In this document: piece by piece, positions 24,224 through 30,968 of the stretch
Layout of the letters: each line of letters begins with the position of its first letter
Position numbering within the stretch: the first letter of the stretch is position 1
Source: a virus
Virus record (IMG/VR): IMGVR_UViG_3300046656_000093
Coordinates: 1 to 43,504 of that record
Length of the DNA: 43,504 nucleotides
Strand: one strand, 5' to 3'
Notes under the pieces: generated by a model
What the model was told of the DNA's origin: nothing
Database searches by the model: none
What the model saw: only the letters and a program-made list of their open reading frames with translations
Translations under genes and position numbers: made by a program

Positions 24224-25194
24224 CAGAAGGCCGGTTCGCTTTCGTCGCCAGGCTGGCGTTCCTGCTCCCACGGGGCTGTGCCCGGCGCTGGAATCGGTTC
24301 CGTGGCCTGCACTGGCTCCCACCGCTTAATCGCAAGGCACACGCGCCCATATTGGTTCGCGTTCCACGTAATCACGACGGTGGTCTCTTGCGCCTTTGAG
24401 AGCTTCGCCGTGTTGGCATGGCTCACTTCAAACGTCGAGTACGATTCGCCGTCTGCGGCCTTGATCCGAAACGGCCCACGACTGCCAGGCTTCGGTGCTC
24501 GCACGTCCACGATCTTCGTTTTCACGTCTTGGCCGGCACCGTTCGGCAGGAGTTCGCCCGTCTCGGCGTCTACGGTTTCCACGTCGGGGCGATCGAGCGC
24601 AGTTAGTACCGGGTCCATCGTCGCCGTGACGGGGCGCGGCTCTGGCTTCGGCTCGTTCGCCTGCTCCATCTCGTCACCCGTGTACAACCCCGACAACTCT
24701 TGCGGGAAGGCACGACGTAACGCGAGGCTCTCGGCACACTTCGCCAGCATGAGCGCCGGCATCCGCTTCCACAGGCCGAAGTCCTGCGCGTACGCGGTGT
24801 AGTTCGCCACGGCCCACAGTGGTTCCTTGAACGCGGTGCGATAGACACCCACCTTCGCCGCCGCGGGTGGCTTCGCCTGGAGCCATACTTCTTTCCACTC
24901 GCCGTCCTCGCCGCACCAGAACGGCCCGACTTGCCCGGCATAGTCGCCGGTCCGTTGCGCGATCAGCCGGAACCCGTCGATCGACGTTTGGATTGTCATC
25001 TTCCCGGCGCGCTTGATGGCGTAGATTTGCCGGGTAAGCGGATCGAGCCCGGTGCGCTTCGCTTGATGCAGGAACAACTTGAGTTCGTCCGGCGTCGCGC
25101 CGACAGCAATCGTCCGGGTAATCAGGTCGATCTGATCCGGCGTGAACTGCACAATCGGCGCGGCGTGCGGGACAGTGGCGAGTTCAGTGCTCAT
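24223..25194 (-). CDS. bet: Bet-family single-strand annealing recombinase
   Basis: A 323-residue protein. The N-terminal two thirds match phage Bet/Rec[53 protein letters not shown], then the terminal signature [19 protein letters not shown] and GLYTGDEM. The last 120 residues are a separate module ([18 protein letters not shown] to CLAIKRWEP) that may bind DNA or SSB-like factors. It anneals complementary single strands during phage replication and recombination. No lambda Exo or RecE-type partner is recognisable nearby. Confidence 0.85.
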   Translation of the reverse strand: MSTELATVPHAAPIVQFTPDQIDLITRTIAVGATPDELKLFLHQAKRTGLDPLTRQIYAIKRAGKMTIQTSIDGFRLIAQRTGDYAGQVGPFWCGEDGEWKEVWLQAKPPAAAKVGVYRTAFKEPLWAVANYTAYAQDFGLWKRMPALMLAKCAESLALRRAFPQELSGLYTGDEMEQANEPKPEPRPVTATMDPVLTALDRPDVETVDAETGELLPNGAGQDVKTKIVDVRAPKPGSRGPFRIKAADGESYSTFEVSHANTAKLSKAQETTVVITWNANQYGRVCLAIKRWEPVQATEPIPAPGTAPWEQERQPGDESEPAF

Positions 25195-25424
25195 GACGCC
25201 CTCCGTTGCAGCGTGCCGATCTCATGCAGGCATTGATCGCACGCGCGAAAGTCCTGGTTGAGCTTGCAGAGTTCTCCGAGATGTCCATCCGTCAACGGCC
25301 AGAACGTGATCGGCTGCAAGCGCCGTCCCGTGAGACATGGCGCACAGAGCAATGCCTGTTCCCCCGGCAGCCAGAAGGCCACGGCGTCGGACAGCACCAT
25401 CTCCACCTGTTGCTTGCGGGTCAT
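25191..25424 (-). CDS. Small Cys-rich early protein
   Basis: ATG 25424 overlaps the stop of the upstream gene as ATGA; an ATG at 25430 is also possible. 77 residues with CAPCLTG and CDQCLHE, two CxxC knuckles that can form a zinc site. It is directly upstream of bet and coupled to it (overlap at 25191-25194). Function unknown. Confidence 0.55.
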   Translation of the reverse strand: MTRKQQVEMVLSDAVAFWLPGEQALLCAPCLTGRRLQPITFWPLTDGHLGELCKLNQDFRACDQCLHEIGTLQRRAS

Positions 25425-25840
25425 TCCCATGGCAGATCCTTCCGGCCGCATGTGGAGCACGTATTCGAGTCGATGTGGCCTTTACCGCCGCACTTCGGGC
25501 AGTGGCAGTACTTGCACTCCTGATTCGCGTACTCGCTGGAACCGCACCGCGGGCAATCCGAGCCATCCAGATCGAATTGCTTGCCGCACGCCTCGCACTG
25601 GATGAAGAAAAAACCCGCGATGAAACTGACTTCCTGTGTCGGCACGAGGCGATTGCCCATCGGGCGCTCACTGCCGAGTACCAACGGCTCCCCGCACGCG
25701 CAGCTCGGCACCTGGTTGAGCCACACGGTACGGCCGTCTTCGCGGTCGAGCTGGTAGCAGACGCCTTCGATTGTCACGGTCTCTGCCGTCACGGCCGGCG
25801 GCTTGACGCGCTCCATCGTTTTCGTGTTCAATTCATGCAT
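25421..25840 (-). CDS. Double zinc-ribbon protein
   Basis: A 139-residue protein behind a gggag leader. It carries at least five CxxC or CxC pairs (CACGE, CEACGK, CPRCGS, CKYCHCPKCGGKG, CSTCGR), consistent with two or three zinc ribbons, and ends DLPWE. The segment CPKCGGKGHID resembles DnaJ-type or DksA-type zinc centres. Function unknown; possibly RNA polymerase or nucleic-acid binding. Confidence 0.6.
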   Translation of the reverse strand: MHELNTKTMERVKPPAVTAETVTIEGVCYQLDREDGRTVWLNQVPSCACGEPLVLGSERPMGNRLVPTQEVSFIAGFFFIQCEACGKQFDLDGSDCPRCGSSEYANQECKYCHCPKCGGKGHIDSNTCSTCGRKDLPWE

Positions 25841-25854
25841 CGTCGTCTCCCTCT

Positions 25855-25884
25855 GGCCCGCCTTACCCGCGGGCCTTCTTTTTT
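25855..25884 (+). terminator. T-tailed hairpin facing rightward in the leftward operon
   Basis: GGCCCGC (25855-25861) and GCGGGCC (25869-25875) form a perfect 7-bp stem with a 7-base loop, followed by ttcttttttag. As an intrinsic terminator it acts on the + strand, antisense to the flanking genes. On the - strand it lies in the leader of the 25421-25840 gene. Confidence 0.75.
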
Positions 25885-26125
25885 AGGACCAGTCTCTGCC
25901 GTCGGTGTCGCGGTAGTCGTTACCTCTCGCGTGCGACACAGCGCGTTCGTACGCTTCATCGCGCGGGTTGATCGCGTCCTCGCAGGCTTCGCAGACGTGA
26001 TCCGCGCGTGGCTTCAACGGCGTCACGCCGTCGGTTTCCAAGTCGATCAAGTCGCCGGCACACGCGCCGCAGAGCACCACGCGCTTTCCAGATTCCGTCG
26101 GCACCGAATAGAACTGTTCCGCCAT
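25883..26125 (-). CDS. Small zinc-binding protein (80 aa)
   Basis: Starts at ATG 26125 behind ggagcag, with the repeated ccagacac leader upstream. Two CxxC pairs (CGACAG, CEACED) separated by about 24 residues suggest a zinc site. The C-terminal third is charged (RGNDYRDTDGRDWS). Function unknown. Confidence 0.55.
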   Translation of the reverse strand: MAEQFYSVPTESGKRVVLCGACAGDLIDLETDGVTPLKPRADHVCEACEDAINPRDEAYERAVSHARGNDYRDTDGRDWS

Positions 26126-26145
26126 CTCTGCTCCTGTGTCTGGAT

Positions 26146-26406
26146 CTACGACTTGCGAATTACCGGACGCAGCTTCACGAAGTTCTGCGTGATCTGCACG
26201 ACGCCTTGCGGCAGGTCCACGAATCGCTCTGGCATGTTGCTGCCGACGCAGTTCCGCAGATCCTTTTCCGCATTGTCTAAGCGGTCCCGCACGCGATTCA
26301 GTGCGCCCTCGGCGGTGCGGACGTGCTGCCGCGCGCCTTCTTCTTCGATGGCCACCTCAGCGAACACTTGCGCCATCCGATAAATTTGCTGCTCGTATTC
26401 GCTCAC
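26146..26406 (-). CDS. Coiled-coil early protein (86 aa)
   Basis: Starts at GTG 26406 behind aggaga. Nearly all helical with heptads (YRMAQVFAEVAIEEEGARQH; LNRVRDRLDNAEKDLRNC). The C-terminus has a short strand (VVQITQNFVKLRPV). Function unknown. Confidence 0.55.
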   Translation of the reverse strand: MSEYEQQIYRMAQVFAEVAIEEEGARQHVRTAEGALNRVRDRLDNAEKDLRNCVGSNMPERFVDLPQGVVQITQNFVKLRPVIRKS

Positions 26407-26443
26407 GGCGATCTCTCCTGTGTCTGGGCGCTCGGGAACAGCC

Positions 26444-26722
26444 CTACAACTTGCGCGCTTTCAACATCTCGTCCGCAATCGCGTAACTCATCTTCGCGGC
26501 CTCGCTGGCGATTTGATCTGGCGTGAGGCCGTTATCAATCAACTTCTGCCCATGCTCAAATGAGCGGTTCAACACCATCGGCAATGCCCGTGCCGCGAAG
26601 TAGTCGCGCAGCGACATGCCATCGAGGTCAGGGCCGTAACTGCACGGCCAATCCACGCGCCCATCAGCCATCACAGGCGTCTGTGGAAACGCTGGCCCGC
26701 CGTTATCATTCGTCTCGCTCAT
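26444..26722 (-). CDS. Phage protein with GMSLRDYFAARAL motif
   Basis: A 92-residue protein starting NDNGGPAFPQTP and carrying DGMSLRDYFAARALP, a widespread signature of small phage and prophage proteins of unknown function. A helical C-terminus follows (DQIASEAAKMSYAIADEML). The family is recognised; its role is not known. Confidence 0.65.
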   Translation of the reverse strand: MSETNDNGGPAFPQTPVMADGRVDWPCSYGPDLDGMSLRDYFAARALPMVLNRSFEHGQKLIDNGLTPDQIASEAAKMSYAIADEMLKARKL

Positions 26723-26752
26723 TGCGGTCCTCTGTGTCTGGGCGCTCGCCCG

Positions 26753-27067
26753 CTACGTGATCAGCGTGTAGCCGTCCTCGAACGCCTTCGCTGGTGAAAA
26801 CGACTTGTAGCCGTCCGGCGGATAGACGACGTAGTAGCCGCCAATCTTCGGCTGATGCTTGCGGAGGTAATCGGAGTCCACGCGAATCGGCGCGTAACGG
26901 CCATCGATGGGCACGATCATCGCGGAGCCGTCCGTCTCGCGATTCTCCGCGTGCGCCACATCCGCGTCGCGAATCACGTCCTTGATTTGCAATGCCCACA
27001 CTTCCTTGTGGCAGAGATAGCGCGGCATCTCGGTTTGCCCGGCTGATTCGTGCGTCGTCTCTTTCAT
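26753..27067 (-). CDS. Phage protein of the PRYLCHKEVWALQI type
   Basis: A 104-residue protein. ATG 27067 is preferred over ATG 27073 because the Shine-Dalgarno aggag lies eight bases before it. PRYLCHKEVWALQI and GGYYVVYPPDGYKSFSPAKA are strongly conserved marks of a small phage family found across many hosts, with unknown function. Beta-rich fold expected. Confidence 0.65.
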   Translation of the reverse strand: MKETTHESAGQTEMPRYLCHKEVWALQIKDVIRDADVAHAENRETDGSAMIVPIDGRYAPIRVDSDYLRKHQPKIGGYYVVYPPDGYKSFSPAKAFEDGYTLIT

Positions 27068-27110
27068 TTCCATTTCTCCTTTGCGGTGTCTGGGCGCTCG
27101 CCCGGCGAAC

Positions 27111-27320
27111 CTACTGCGTGACGCGAATTTCAGCGCGCTCGGCAGGCGTCAAACATTCTTCGGCCGAGTAGATCGCGAACGCCGAACTGAAGCGGCCCGA
27201 TGCGATTGCGTGCTTCGGATTCGCGTAAGCATCGGCCGCGCAGTCGCGCACGCGCTGCGGCAACACTTCCGTCACCGATCCATTACCCTTGTCGATGCGA
27301 TACCACACGTCTTTTGCCAC
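27111..27320 (-). CDS. Small early protein (69 aa)
   Basis: GTG 27320 follows gaggagaag, the repeated leader also seen before 27526. Mixed alpha/beta protein (DVWYRIDKGNGSVTEVLPQR). No family recognised. Confidence 0.5.
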   Translation of the reverse strand: MAKDVWYRIDKGNGSVTEVLPQRVRDCAADAYANPKHAIASGRFSSAFAIYSAEECLTPAERAEIRVTQ

Positions 27321-27548
27321 GGCTACTTCTCCTCTGCGGCAATGAACCACTGCCAAATCAGAATCAGCGTGTAAGCATCGGGTGAATAGCCGCGCTCGAC
27401 TCGACTCAGCGTGGCCGACGAAATTCCGATCTCCTTCGCCACGGCGCGCAAATCCACAGCCTTCGCCGCGCGATAAAACACCAACGCTTGCCCGAGTCGA
27501 TTACGCTGCTTAAACGCTCTCGCCATAGCGGCTACTTCTCCTCTGCGG
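27320..27548 (-). repeat. 20-bp leader repeat, two copies
   Basis: cggctacttctcctctgcgg occurs at 27320-27339 and 27529-27548. Read leftward it encodes the last codons (AEEK stop) of the upstream gene and supplies gaggagaag to the next start (27320 or 27526). It is a stop-plus-Shine-Dalgarno unit shared by two gene junctions. Confidence 0.85.
27323..27526 (-). CDS. Small HTH (XRE-like) regulator
   Basis: A 67-residue protein; ATG 27526 sits behind gaggagaag. LGQALVFYRAAKAVDLRAVA, then KEIGISSATLSRVERGYSP, is an XRE-type helix-turn-helix. Only one DNA-binding domain is present, as in Cro-like phage proteins. It could modulate the early operon. Confidence 0.75.
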   Translation of the reverse strand: MARAFKQRNRLGQALVFYRAAKAVDLRAVAKEIGISSATLSRVERGYSPDAYTLILIWQWFIAAEEK

Positions 27549-27711
27549 TCCACGCCGCACGCTTCTTCACGAAATCACGGCGTGCATCCTGCCGAGCAAT
27601 CAAGCGAGCTGCGTCTAAGCGCAAGCGCCGTCCTGTCCACGAAATCACCACCAACAGCGTGAGGAAGCCAGCCACGGACAGCCCCGTGTAGCCGAGATCC
27701 GCCAACGTCAT
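27532..27711 (-). CDS. Small single-TM protein (59 aa)
   Basis: ATG 27711 overlaps the upstream stop as ATGA. One transmembrane helix (GLSVAGFLTLLVVISW) is followed by a basic coiled tail (ARLIARQDARRDFVKKRA). It could be a host-membrane or exclusion factor. Function unknown. Confidence 0.5.
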   Translation of the reverse strand: MTLADLGYTGLSVAGFLTLLVVISWTGRRLRLDAARLIARQDARRDFVKKRAAWTAEEK

Positions 27712-28064
27712 GCGCGTCGCCTCCATGTGATCGTGTGTTCCACGGAAATGTCCTTGCCGGTGTGCGCTTCCGCGGACGCCACGAGGAACGCGCCTCTGTA
27801 GCCTTCGATCCCGTAGAGCGCGGCCATCTGCGGATTCTCGATCCCAGCTTCCCACTTGCTCACGCGCGTGTGATCCGCATGCCCGAGGCGAAACGCCAAT
27901 TCCTTCTGCGTGATCCCGAGAATCTCGCGCGCCCGCACAATCACGCGGCCAAACTCAGCGGCGGCACCTTTCGTGCCCTGCGCTTCGCCTTTCAGAGCAC
28001 GACAAGTGAGTGGCGTGGCGTCGAAGCGATCGGGGAGCATGTTGCCAGCCATGTCAGTGCTCAC
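27708..28064 (-). CDS. HTH (XRE) regulator
   Basis: A 118-residue protein with FGRVIVRAREILGITQKELA, then FRLGHADHTRVSKWEAGIEN, an XRE helix-turn-helix. The C-terminal part is beta-like and not a known effector domain. GTG 28064 overlaps the upstream stop by 11 bases; ATG 28052 is an alternative. Its place just below the Cro-like gene suggests control of early expression. Confidence 0.7.
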   Translation of the reverse strand: MSTDMAGNMLPDRFDATPLTCRALKGEAQGTKGAAAEFGRVIVRAREILGITQKELAFRLGHADHTRVSKWEAGIENPQMAALYGIEGYRGAFLVASAEAHTGKDISVEHTITWRRRA

Positions 28065-28236
28065 GCGCTGGATTGATCGACGTTTTCACCGAGAGCCGCC
28101 GCCACTGCCGCTCACGCCGAGCGATCAGGCCGCGCAACGCCTGCAGCAGGTCGCCCGCTTGGTATTGCGCCTCAGACGGGCGCGTGCGGCCCTGCAGGAC
28201 GCACTGGACGCGGTGGCTCGAGAACAGAGTTCTCAT
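28054..28236 (-). CDS. Small basic early protein (60 aa)
   Basis: ATG 28236 overlaps the upstream stop as ATGA. Very basic, helical sequence (QALRGLIARRERQWRRLSVK). No fold assigned; nucleic-acid binding is possible. Confidence 0.45.
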   Translation of the reverse strand: MRTLFSSHRVQCVLQGRTRPSEAQYQAGDLLQALRGLIARRERQWRRLSVKTSINPAREH

Positions 28237-28472
28237 GCAGACCTCAACGCGCGTGAGCGCAGAACAGCCCGTCGGTTCCCTTGAAGCTGGTTGTCGAGAT
28301 CGACTTTGAGGTAGCGCACACTGCGGCCGGCGCGGCAGGGGACGATCCCGTGACGGTATGTCCACTGGCGAAAGGCGGCGACGCTGGGGAAGCGGTAGTG
28401 CGTGGCCGCGTCGACGGCGTTCAAGTATTCGGCGCGGGACAAGTCGACCGGGGTGATGGGCGTGATGCTCAT
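28233..28472 (-). CDS. AlpA/excisionase-like winged HTH protein
   Basis: A 79-residue protein; ATG 28472 overlaps the Cro-like stop (TGATG). The core LNAVDAATHYRFPSVAAFRQ, then HGIVPCRAGRSVRYLKVDL, is the MerR/AlpA-like winged helix of excisionases and HTH_17 proteins. As second gene of the early leftward operon it is a good candidate for excisionase (Xis), opposing the integrase encoded 1.2 kb away. Confidence 0.6.
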   Translation of the reverse strand: MSITPITPVDLSRAEYLNAVDAATHYRFPSVAAFRQWTYRHGIVPCRAGRSVRYLKVDLDNQLQGNRRAVLRSRALRSA

Positions 28473-28690
28473 CACACGCGCTCAGACGGCTGCGAGAACA
28501 GCATCTCGATGTCCGCGCCTTTCGCGCCCGCCCGACGGAGCGCGTCCGTGATCGCCATGGCGACCGACAGGCTGGGATTCGCATTGCTGCCAGCTTCGAT
28601 CTTATGGACGGTGCCGCGGTCGATGCCCGCGAGCCGGTCGAGTTCGACCTGGTTGATGCCGAGTGCTTCGCGAAGTTCCTTAAGTGTCAT
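28472..28690 (-). CDS. Cro-like XRE regulator
   Basis: A 72-residue protein with LKELREALGINQVELDRLAG, then IDRGTVHKIEAGSNA, an XRE helix-turn-helix. ATG 28690 is chosen since a -10 box ends at 28701, so transcription starts near 28694; the longer GTG 28711 start would lie upstream of it. It is the first gene of the leftward early operon, facing away from a CI-like repressor. Confidence 0.75.
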   Translation of the reverse strand: MTLKELREALGINQVELDRLAGIDRGTVHKIEAGSNANPSLSVAMAITDALRRAGAKGADIEMLFSQPSERV

Positions 28691-28700
28691 ACGCACGCTT

Positions 28701-28729
28701 ACGATACGCACTCATGCGTTACGTGTCAA
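28701..28729 (-). promoter_or_regulatory. Early leftward promoter
   Basis: On the - strand TTGACA (28729-28724) and TATCGT (28706-28701) are separated by exactly 17 bases. This is a sigma70-type promoter (-35 perfect, -10 four of six). Predicted start near 28694 leaves almost no leader before ATG 28690. Confidence 0.65.
28706..28719. promoter_or_regulatory. Candidate repressor operator
   Basis: ACGCA-CTCA-TGCGT is a perfect inverted repeat lying between the -35 and -10 boxes of the early promoter, overlapping the last base of the -10. Binding here would block RNA polymerase, as expected for CI or Cro. Further TTACG/CGTAA half-sites occur at 28699, 28719, 28746 and 28759 (reverse). Confidence 0.5.
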
Positions 28730-28785
28730 GCACCAAAGTGTGAGATTACGAGAATCCGCGTAAGTAATAGGTACGTAGATACTTA

Positions 28786-29286
28786 ATGGCTACACTTCTG
28801 TCTGTGGCGACCGTGGGTGGCAACATCAGGCGGATTCGTGAGAGCCAGAAAATCAATCGCCGCGAGTTAGGGCGTCGGCTCGGCTATGAGCCTGGATCTA
28901 GCGCGGTGGCGGACCTTGAAAATGACCGCAGTCCGAATGTGGGACTCGACAAGCTATTTAAGGCGGCGGTAGCACTTGGGGTGAGTATTGAAGAGATTGT
29001 GGCGGGCGTGCATGCACCATACGACTTGGTGATTCGTGACCTCGCGCGTCAGACCCCGCGGGTAAAATCAGCGTCTCCCATCAAGGAGCGTGCTGATGCC
29101 GCTGACGTTGAAGCTCGTCTCACCGAAGCGCGGAAACAGAATGCTGACATGCGCGCTACCCTCGCGACCGCCGCCGCCGCGCTTGCGCGGGCCATCGCCG
29201 ACCTTGACGCGGTTGATGGGGAAGATCGCGCAGATGCGCGTCCACCAACCGGGACTACTGGCCGCCGTCGAGGCCATCGTGGATGA
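28786..29286 (+). CDS. CI-like repressor (XRE HTH)
   Basis: A 166-residue protein with GGNIRRIRESQKINRRELGR, then LGYEPGSSAVADLENDRSPN, an XRE DNA-binding domain at residues of about 8-60. A coiled coil follows (ADAADVEARLTEARKQNADM onward). There is no LexA-type S24 peptidase, so induction would not be by self-cleavage. Divergent to the Cro-like gene with the operator between. No Shine-Dalgarno is seen before ATG 28786, so leaderless translation is possible. Confidence 0.65.
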   Translation: MATLLSVATVGGNIRRIRESQKINRRELGRRLGYEPGSSAVADLENDRSPNVGLDKLFKAAVALGVSIEEIVAGVHAPYDLVIRDLARQTPRVKSASPIKERADAADVEARLTEARKQNADMRATLATAAAALARAIADLDAVDGEDRADARPPTGTTGRRRGHRG

Positions 29287-29305
29287 ACTCCTAAAAGGGT
29301 AGGGG

Positions 29306-29455
29306 ATGACAGAGGACCAGATCGCGAAGGAGATGCGTGCTCAGGCGCGGTTTGAGTCTTGGTTCATGGCCGTGCTCTGGCTGTTCGCTGGTGGCCTGGG
29401 ACTGGGGCTGCTCTATGCCTTGGTGAAATTCGTTAAGTGGGCGTGGGTCTCATGA
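29306..29455 (+). CDS. Small single-TM protein (49 aa), lysogeny module
   Basis: ATG 29306 follows gtagggg. The N-terminus is charged, then one transmembrane helix (WFMAVLWLFAGGLGLGLLY) ends in KFVKWAWVS. It is coupled by ATGA to the next gene, whose tail KLIKWAWYV is very similar. A role in the lysogen, such as superinfection exclusion, is inferred from position between repressor and integrase. Confidence 0.55.
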   Translation: MTEDQIAKEMRAQARFESWFMAVLWLFAGGLGLGLLYALVKFVKWAWVS

Positions 29456-29565
29456 AGTCGCGCGGGCGCGTGTTTGACTGGCTCGAAGAAACGTGGAAGG
29501 TCGTGCGCTGGCCTGTGATCGGGTTCATCCTGATCAAGCTCATTAAATGGGCGTGGTACGTCTGA
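29452..29565 (+). CDS. Small membrane protein (37 aa), lysogeny module
   Basis: Starts at ATG 29452 (ATGA overlap) and stops at 29565 within a TGATG overlap. Sequence: basic start, WLEETWKVVRWP, then a short membrane helix (VIGFILIKLIKWAWYV). The tail matches that of the preceding protein, suggesting tandem duplication and shrinkage. Confidence 0.5.
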   Translation: MKSRGRVFDWLEETWKVVRWPVIGFILIKLIKWAWYV

Positions 29566-29672
29566 TGACCTTTGTGTATTCGACGTCGATTGCGTTCGCG
29601 CTGGGCATTGTGCTGGGGGCCATCTGCGGCTATCTCATCGGGACGGACCGCGCGAAACGTGAGTCTCTATAA
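29565..29672 (+). CDS. Small membrane protein (35 aa), lysogeny module
   Basis: Starts at ATG 29565 in a TGATG overlap. One transmembrane helix (SIAFALGIVLGAICGYLIG) and a basic tail. It overlaps the integrase start (GTG 29659) by 14 bases. Third in a row of tiny coupled membrane proteins; function unknown. Confidence 0.5.
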   Translation: MTFVYSTSIAFALGIVLGAICGYLIGTDRAKRESL

Positions 29673-30732
29673 AAAGCCTGGCTCGCCCTTCTGGTGGTAC
29701 TCCATCACGCGAGATGACGACACCCGTATTCGGAAGTCCACAAAGATTCGGCACGACGCGCCAAGCAAAGACCAGCAGAAAGAAAACAGGCGTTTTGCGC
29801 TCGAAATCGAGCACGACGCGCGCATCAGTCTGAACAAGCGCGCACGTCAGGCGCCTGAGAAGCCCAGCATCGGCATCAGCGACTATCTGGTTTGGTACGA
29901 AGCTCATGTCGCGGCGCATCATAAGGGGTACATCCGCGAAGCCTCGATGCTGAAGCAGATCCGCGAGGCGCTGGGGAACAGTCCACTCCGTGAGCTCACA
30001 AAGGAACGACTGCTCGAATGGCGTACGGCGAGAGCCAAGCAGGTGAGTGCGGGGACAGTGAACCGAGAGCGTGATCTCCTGGTCGCTGCGCTCAACGCGG
30101 CAGTGCCGACCTATCTCGAGCAATCACCAGCCCAGGGTCTAAAGCGCCTCCCGCACCGTTCAACGCCGCCGGCCGTGCTCAGTCGCGAGGACGAAGGCAA
30201 CATTCTGGCCGTGCTCGAGCCACCCGACCGAGCCATCATCATCGCAGCGATCGACACGCTGGCCAGAGCTGGCGACCTCGCCAGACTCACATGGGCCGAC
30301 GACCATGGCGCCTATCTGAGTCTCAGAGACCCCAAAACAGGCAATCCGTACGAGGTGCCCATCAGCAAGCGCCTCCGGGCAGCCCTTGACGCCATGTCCA
30401 AGCAGCCAGGTGCCATCTTCAGCCACCGCCAATCAGGTAATGGCCGCCCCATGGAGTTCTGGCGCATGCTGCGTGAGGCGTGTCTCAAAGCGGGCGTGAC
30501 GGCCGGCCGGAAGCAAGGGGGCCTCACATTTCACGCGCTCAGGCACACCGGCGCGACAAGACTCGCCGCCGCAGGTGTCGACCTGAGAACACTCCAAGCC
30601 CTCGGCGGGTGGAGTTCATTGAAGCAAATAGCCCGTTACGCGCACCCGACGCAAAGCCACATGGTCGCCGCGGTTGAGACCATCGGCAAAGGCGTCCGGG
30701 TGACCAAAGTCAAAAGGTGGCGCAGAAGGTGA
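29659..30732 (+). CDS. int: Tyrosine recombinase integrase
   Basis: A 357-residue protein. GTG 29659 is preferred: from there the sequence opens SLYKKPGSPFWWYSI, a typical N-terminal arm-binding strand. The core SAM-like domain spans about 71-155. Catalytic residues are visible: Arg203 (LARAGDLARL), His292 and Arg295 (FHALRHTG), Trp318 in place of the second His (GGWSS) and Tyr327 (ARYAHPT). It mediates integration of the phage at attP/attB. Confidence 0.85.
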   Translation: MSLYKKPGSPFWWYSITRDDDTRIRKSTKIRHDAPSKDQQKENRRFALEIEHDARISLNKRARQAPEKPSIGISDYLVWYEAHVAAHHKGYIREASMLKQIREALGNSPLRELTKERLLEWRTARAKQVSAGTVNRERDLLVAALNAAVPTYLEQSPAQGLKRLPHRSTPPAVLSREDEGNILAVLEPPDRAIIIAAIDTLARAGDLARLTWADDHGAYLSLRDPKTGNPYEVPISKRLRAALDAMSKQPGAIFSHRQSGNGRPMEFWRMLREACLKAGVTAGRKQGGLTFHALRHTGATRLAAAGVDLRTLQALGGWSSLKQIARYAHPTQSHMVAAVETIGKGVRVTKVKRWRRR

Positions 30733-30745
30733 CAGGAAAGTGTTA

Positions 30746-30765
30746 TCTCGCGTGTTCTCGCGTGT
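30746..30765. repeat. Tandem 10-bp repeat near integrase end
   Basis: tctcgcgtgt occurs twice back to back, 14 bases after the integrase stop. It could be an integrase arm or core site within attP. Two copies only; function unproven. Confidence 0.5.
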
Positions 30766-30943
30766 AGGCCAGTTAACTAAATCACCTAGAACATTGAGCA
30801 AATCCTCAAATCGCCCAGTGTTCATGCGGTAGAAAATGGCGGGGTCGACGCTAATTACGATCAACGATTACCGATAGAAAATTGACAGGGTGACGTGGGA
30901 AGTGCCCCTCTTTGTGTTATGGTGCGCGCAGCACGAGTCGCAG

Positions 30944-30958
30944 TTACGAAAAACGTAA
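30944..30958. promoter_or_regulatory. Palindrome upstream of terminase, candidate operator
   Basis: TTACG-AAAAA-CGTAA is a perfect 5-bp inverted repeat 10 bases before the terminase small-subunit start. The same TTACG half-site is found several times in the CI/Cro intergenic region, so shared control by one repressor is possible. Confidence 0.45.
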
Positions 30959-30968
30959 ACTAACGACC

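Larger units (their letters stand above)
26131..27104 (-). repeat. Repeated leader (start-associated) elements, four copies
   Basis: Read leftward, gagcgcccagacac precedes the Shine-Dalgarno of three genes (+ strand 26421-26434, 26734-26747 and 27087-27100); a shortened copy ccagacaca is at 26135-26143. Two copies extend to gggcgagcgccc, a 12-base sequence able to fold on itself. Each copy lies within about 30 bases of a start codon (26125, 26406, 26722, 27067). Confidence 0.85.
30733..30968. other. Non-coding control region between integrase and late operon
   Basis: These 236 bases hold no convincing gene. They are richer in A/T than the flanks. Contents: tandem repeat at 30746-30765, TTACG at 30855, TTGACA at 30882 without a matching -10, TTATGG at 30917, and the TTACG-AAAAA-CGTAA palindrome at 30944-30958. 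The attachment site and the late promoter probably lie here, but I cannot fix either. Confidence 0.5.

Noticed and set aside
25337-26383. Long rightward frame (348 codons) opposite four early genes
   Set aside because: Runs antisense to coupled leftward genes with clear zinc-binding motifs, contains many Arg and Ala codons, and crosses their intergenic terminator; a shadow frame.
28786-29286. S24 (LexA-type) peptidase domain in the repressor
   Set aside because: No Ser-Lys catalytic pair or Ala-Gly cleavage site; the C-terminus is a low-complexity helix.
30616-30864. Leftward 82-codon frame after the integrase
   Set aside because: Overlaps the integrase's 3' end (catalytic Tyr region lies upstream, but the coding frame is intact) and has no Shine-Dalgarno; it lies mostly in the control region and shows no recognisable domain.
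30746-30965. attP core in a tRNA-like sequence
   Set aside because: No tRNA-like fold or anticodon arm could be drawn; no second copy of a core is in the window.
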